Positions 63,708 to 64,000 of a DNA stretch of 64,000 nt are shown in pieces; position 1 is the stretch's first letter; every line of letters starts with the position of its first letter. The notes under the pieces were generated by a model, which was not told where the DNA came from, did not search any database, and saw only the letters and a program-made list of their open reading frames with translations. A program made the position numbers and the translations under genes. Source of the DNA: Corynebacterium flavescens (GTDB taxonomy: Bacteria; Actinomycetota; Actinomycetes; Mycobacteriales; Mycobacteriaceae); contig NZ_VXKK01000033.1 of assembly GCF_008693105.1 (NCBI RefSeq), positions 124,001 through 188,000 of the forward strand, read 5' to 3'.

Positions 63708-64000
63708 ATGGCACAAGACGACAAGGCAGCGCTGAAAGCTGCAAAGAAGCAAGAACGCGCAAGCAAGCGCGCGCGGCGCAAGCAAACCCGCTCGCAAATG
63801 TGGCAAGCGTTTAACATGCAGCGCAAGCAGGATAAGGCGCTCATTCCTATCATGCTCGCCGCCTTCTTGGGCTTGGGCCTGTTGTTCTTCCTTATCGGCT
63901 TGCTCTTCAACGGCCAGTGGTTCATGTTGGTCTTGGGCTTGGGCTTCGGTGCCGTCCTCGCCATGTTTCTGTTCACCCGCCGCCTCGAGCGCGATATGTA
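63708..64000 (+). CDS. DUF4191 membrane protein (C-terminus cut by window edge)
   Basis: The first 97 codons of an actinobacterial DUF4191 protein. The ATG at 63708 follows TAGGAG. A strongly basic N-terminus (KAAKKQERASKRARRKQTRS) and the conserved QMWQAFNMQRKQDKALIP (about residues 27-44) are followed by two close membrane helices (about 45-65 and 69-89). Function unknown. The family typically sits directly after lipA in Corynebacteriales and mycobacteria, as here. The stop lies outside the window. Confidence 0.88.
   Translation, partial: MAQDDKAALKAAKKQERASKRARRKQTRSQMWQAFNMQRKQDKALIPIMLAAFLGLGLLFFLIGLLFNGQWFMLVLGLGFGAVLAMFLFTRRLERDM

Overview
The window comes from a Corynebacterium-type actinobacterium, chromosomal and largely syntenic with the C. 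glutamicum / Mycobacterium cell-division and envelope region. The evidence is a meso-DAP-type MurE, a DivIVA/SepF/FtsZ division set, a PknL kinase beside its Rv2175c-type partner, lipomannan mannosyltransferases (MptA, MptC, PimB'), a cytochrome bc1-aa3 branch with a diheme QcrC, and frequent GTG starts. The species cannot be fixed from the sequence. No rRNA, tRNA, CRISPR array, prophage or intact insertion sequence was seen.

Layout. 1-20.8 kb (minus strand): the dcw cluster, transcribed mraZ-rsmH-ftsL-ftsI-murE-murF-mraY-murD-ftsW-murG-murC-ftsQ-ftsZ-pgeF-yggS-sepF-yggT-divIVA. It builds and polymerises lipid II and assembles the septal and polar growth machinery. mraZ has a promoter and three TGGGN boxes spaced exactly 10 bp. 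21.4-24.4 kb: small DUF3040 and HEPN proteins, a GNAT acetyltransferase and a prenyl diphosphate synthase. The HEPN gene is preceded by a 13-bp tandem repeat and an SOS-like dyad. 24.5-35.3 kb: MptA, Rv2175c-like protein, PknL, class II DAHP synthase, exoribonuclease AS, MptC, two acyltransferases, ROK glucokinase and PimB'; most serve mannolipid and envelope synthesis. 35.3-37.15 kb: two secreted NlpC/P60 hydrolases, the second with a structured leader that may be a c-di-AMP (ydaO-type) riboswitch.

37.15-39.4 kb looks accessory: about 700 bp with no convincing gene, then a PepSY-type membrane protein with a histidine-rich linker whose frame is broken at a run of seven C. 39.4-46 kb: qcrCAB-ctaE and ctaCF, encoding the respiratory bc1-aa3 supercomplex (the catalytic subunit ctaD is not here). 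Between ctaF and ctaE lies a 567-bp gap with a perfect 21-bp palindrome framed by repeated ACTCCCCT words. 46.4-54 kb: LtsA-type asparagine synthase, an A-type Fe-S carrier, a DUF3043 protein, a divergent CobT, IlvE, leucyl aminopeptidase and a small charged protein.

54-64 kb is a lipoate-centred block on the plus strand: a 2-oxoacid dehydrogenase E2 with three lipoyl domains, glycine cleavage P, T and H proteins, then LipB and LipA, which make the lipoyl cofactor used by E2 and GcvH. A MepB-family gene sits between E2 and gcvP. The window ends inside a DUF4191 membrane protein gene.

Most of the window is conserved core genome. The less ordinary signals are the frameshifted His-rich PepSY gene, the structured leader of the NlpC/P60 gene, a second MraZ-box pair facing away from mraZ and running into a strong terminator, the 13-bp repeat tract, the 44.2-kb palindrome with iterons, near-identical lipoyl repeats, and a CobT homologue with Gln at the usual catalytic Glu position.
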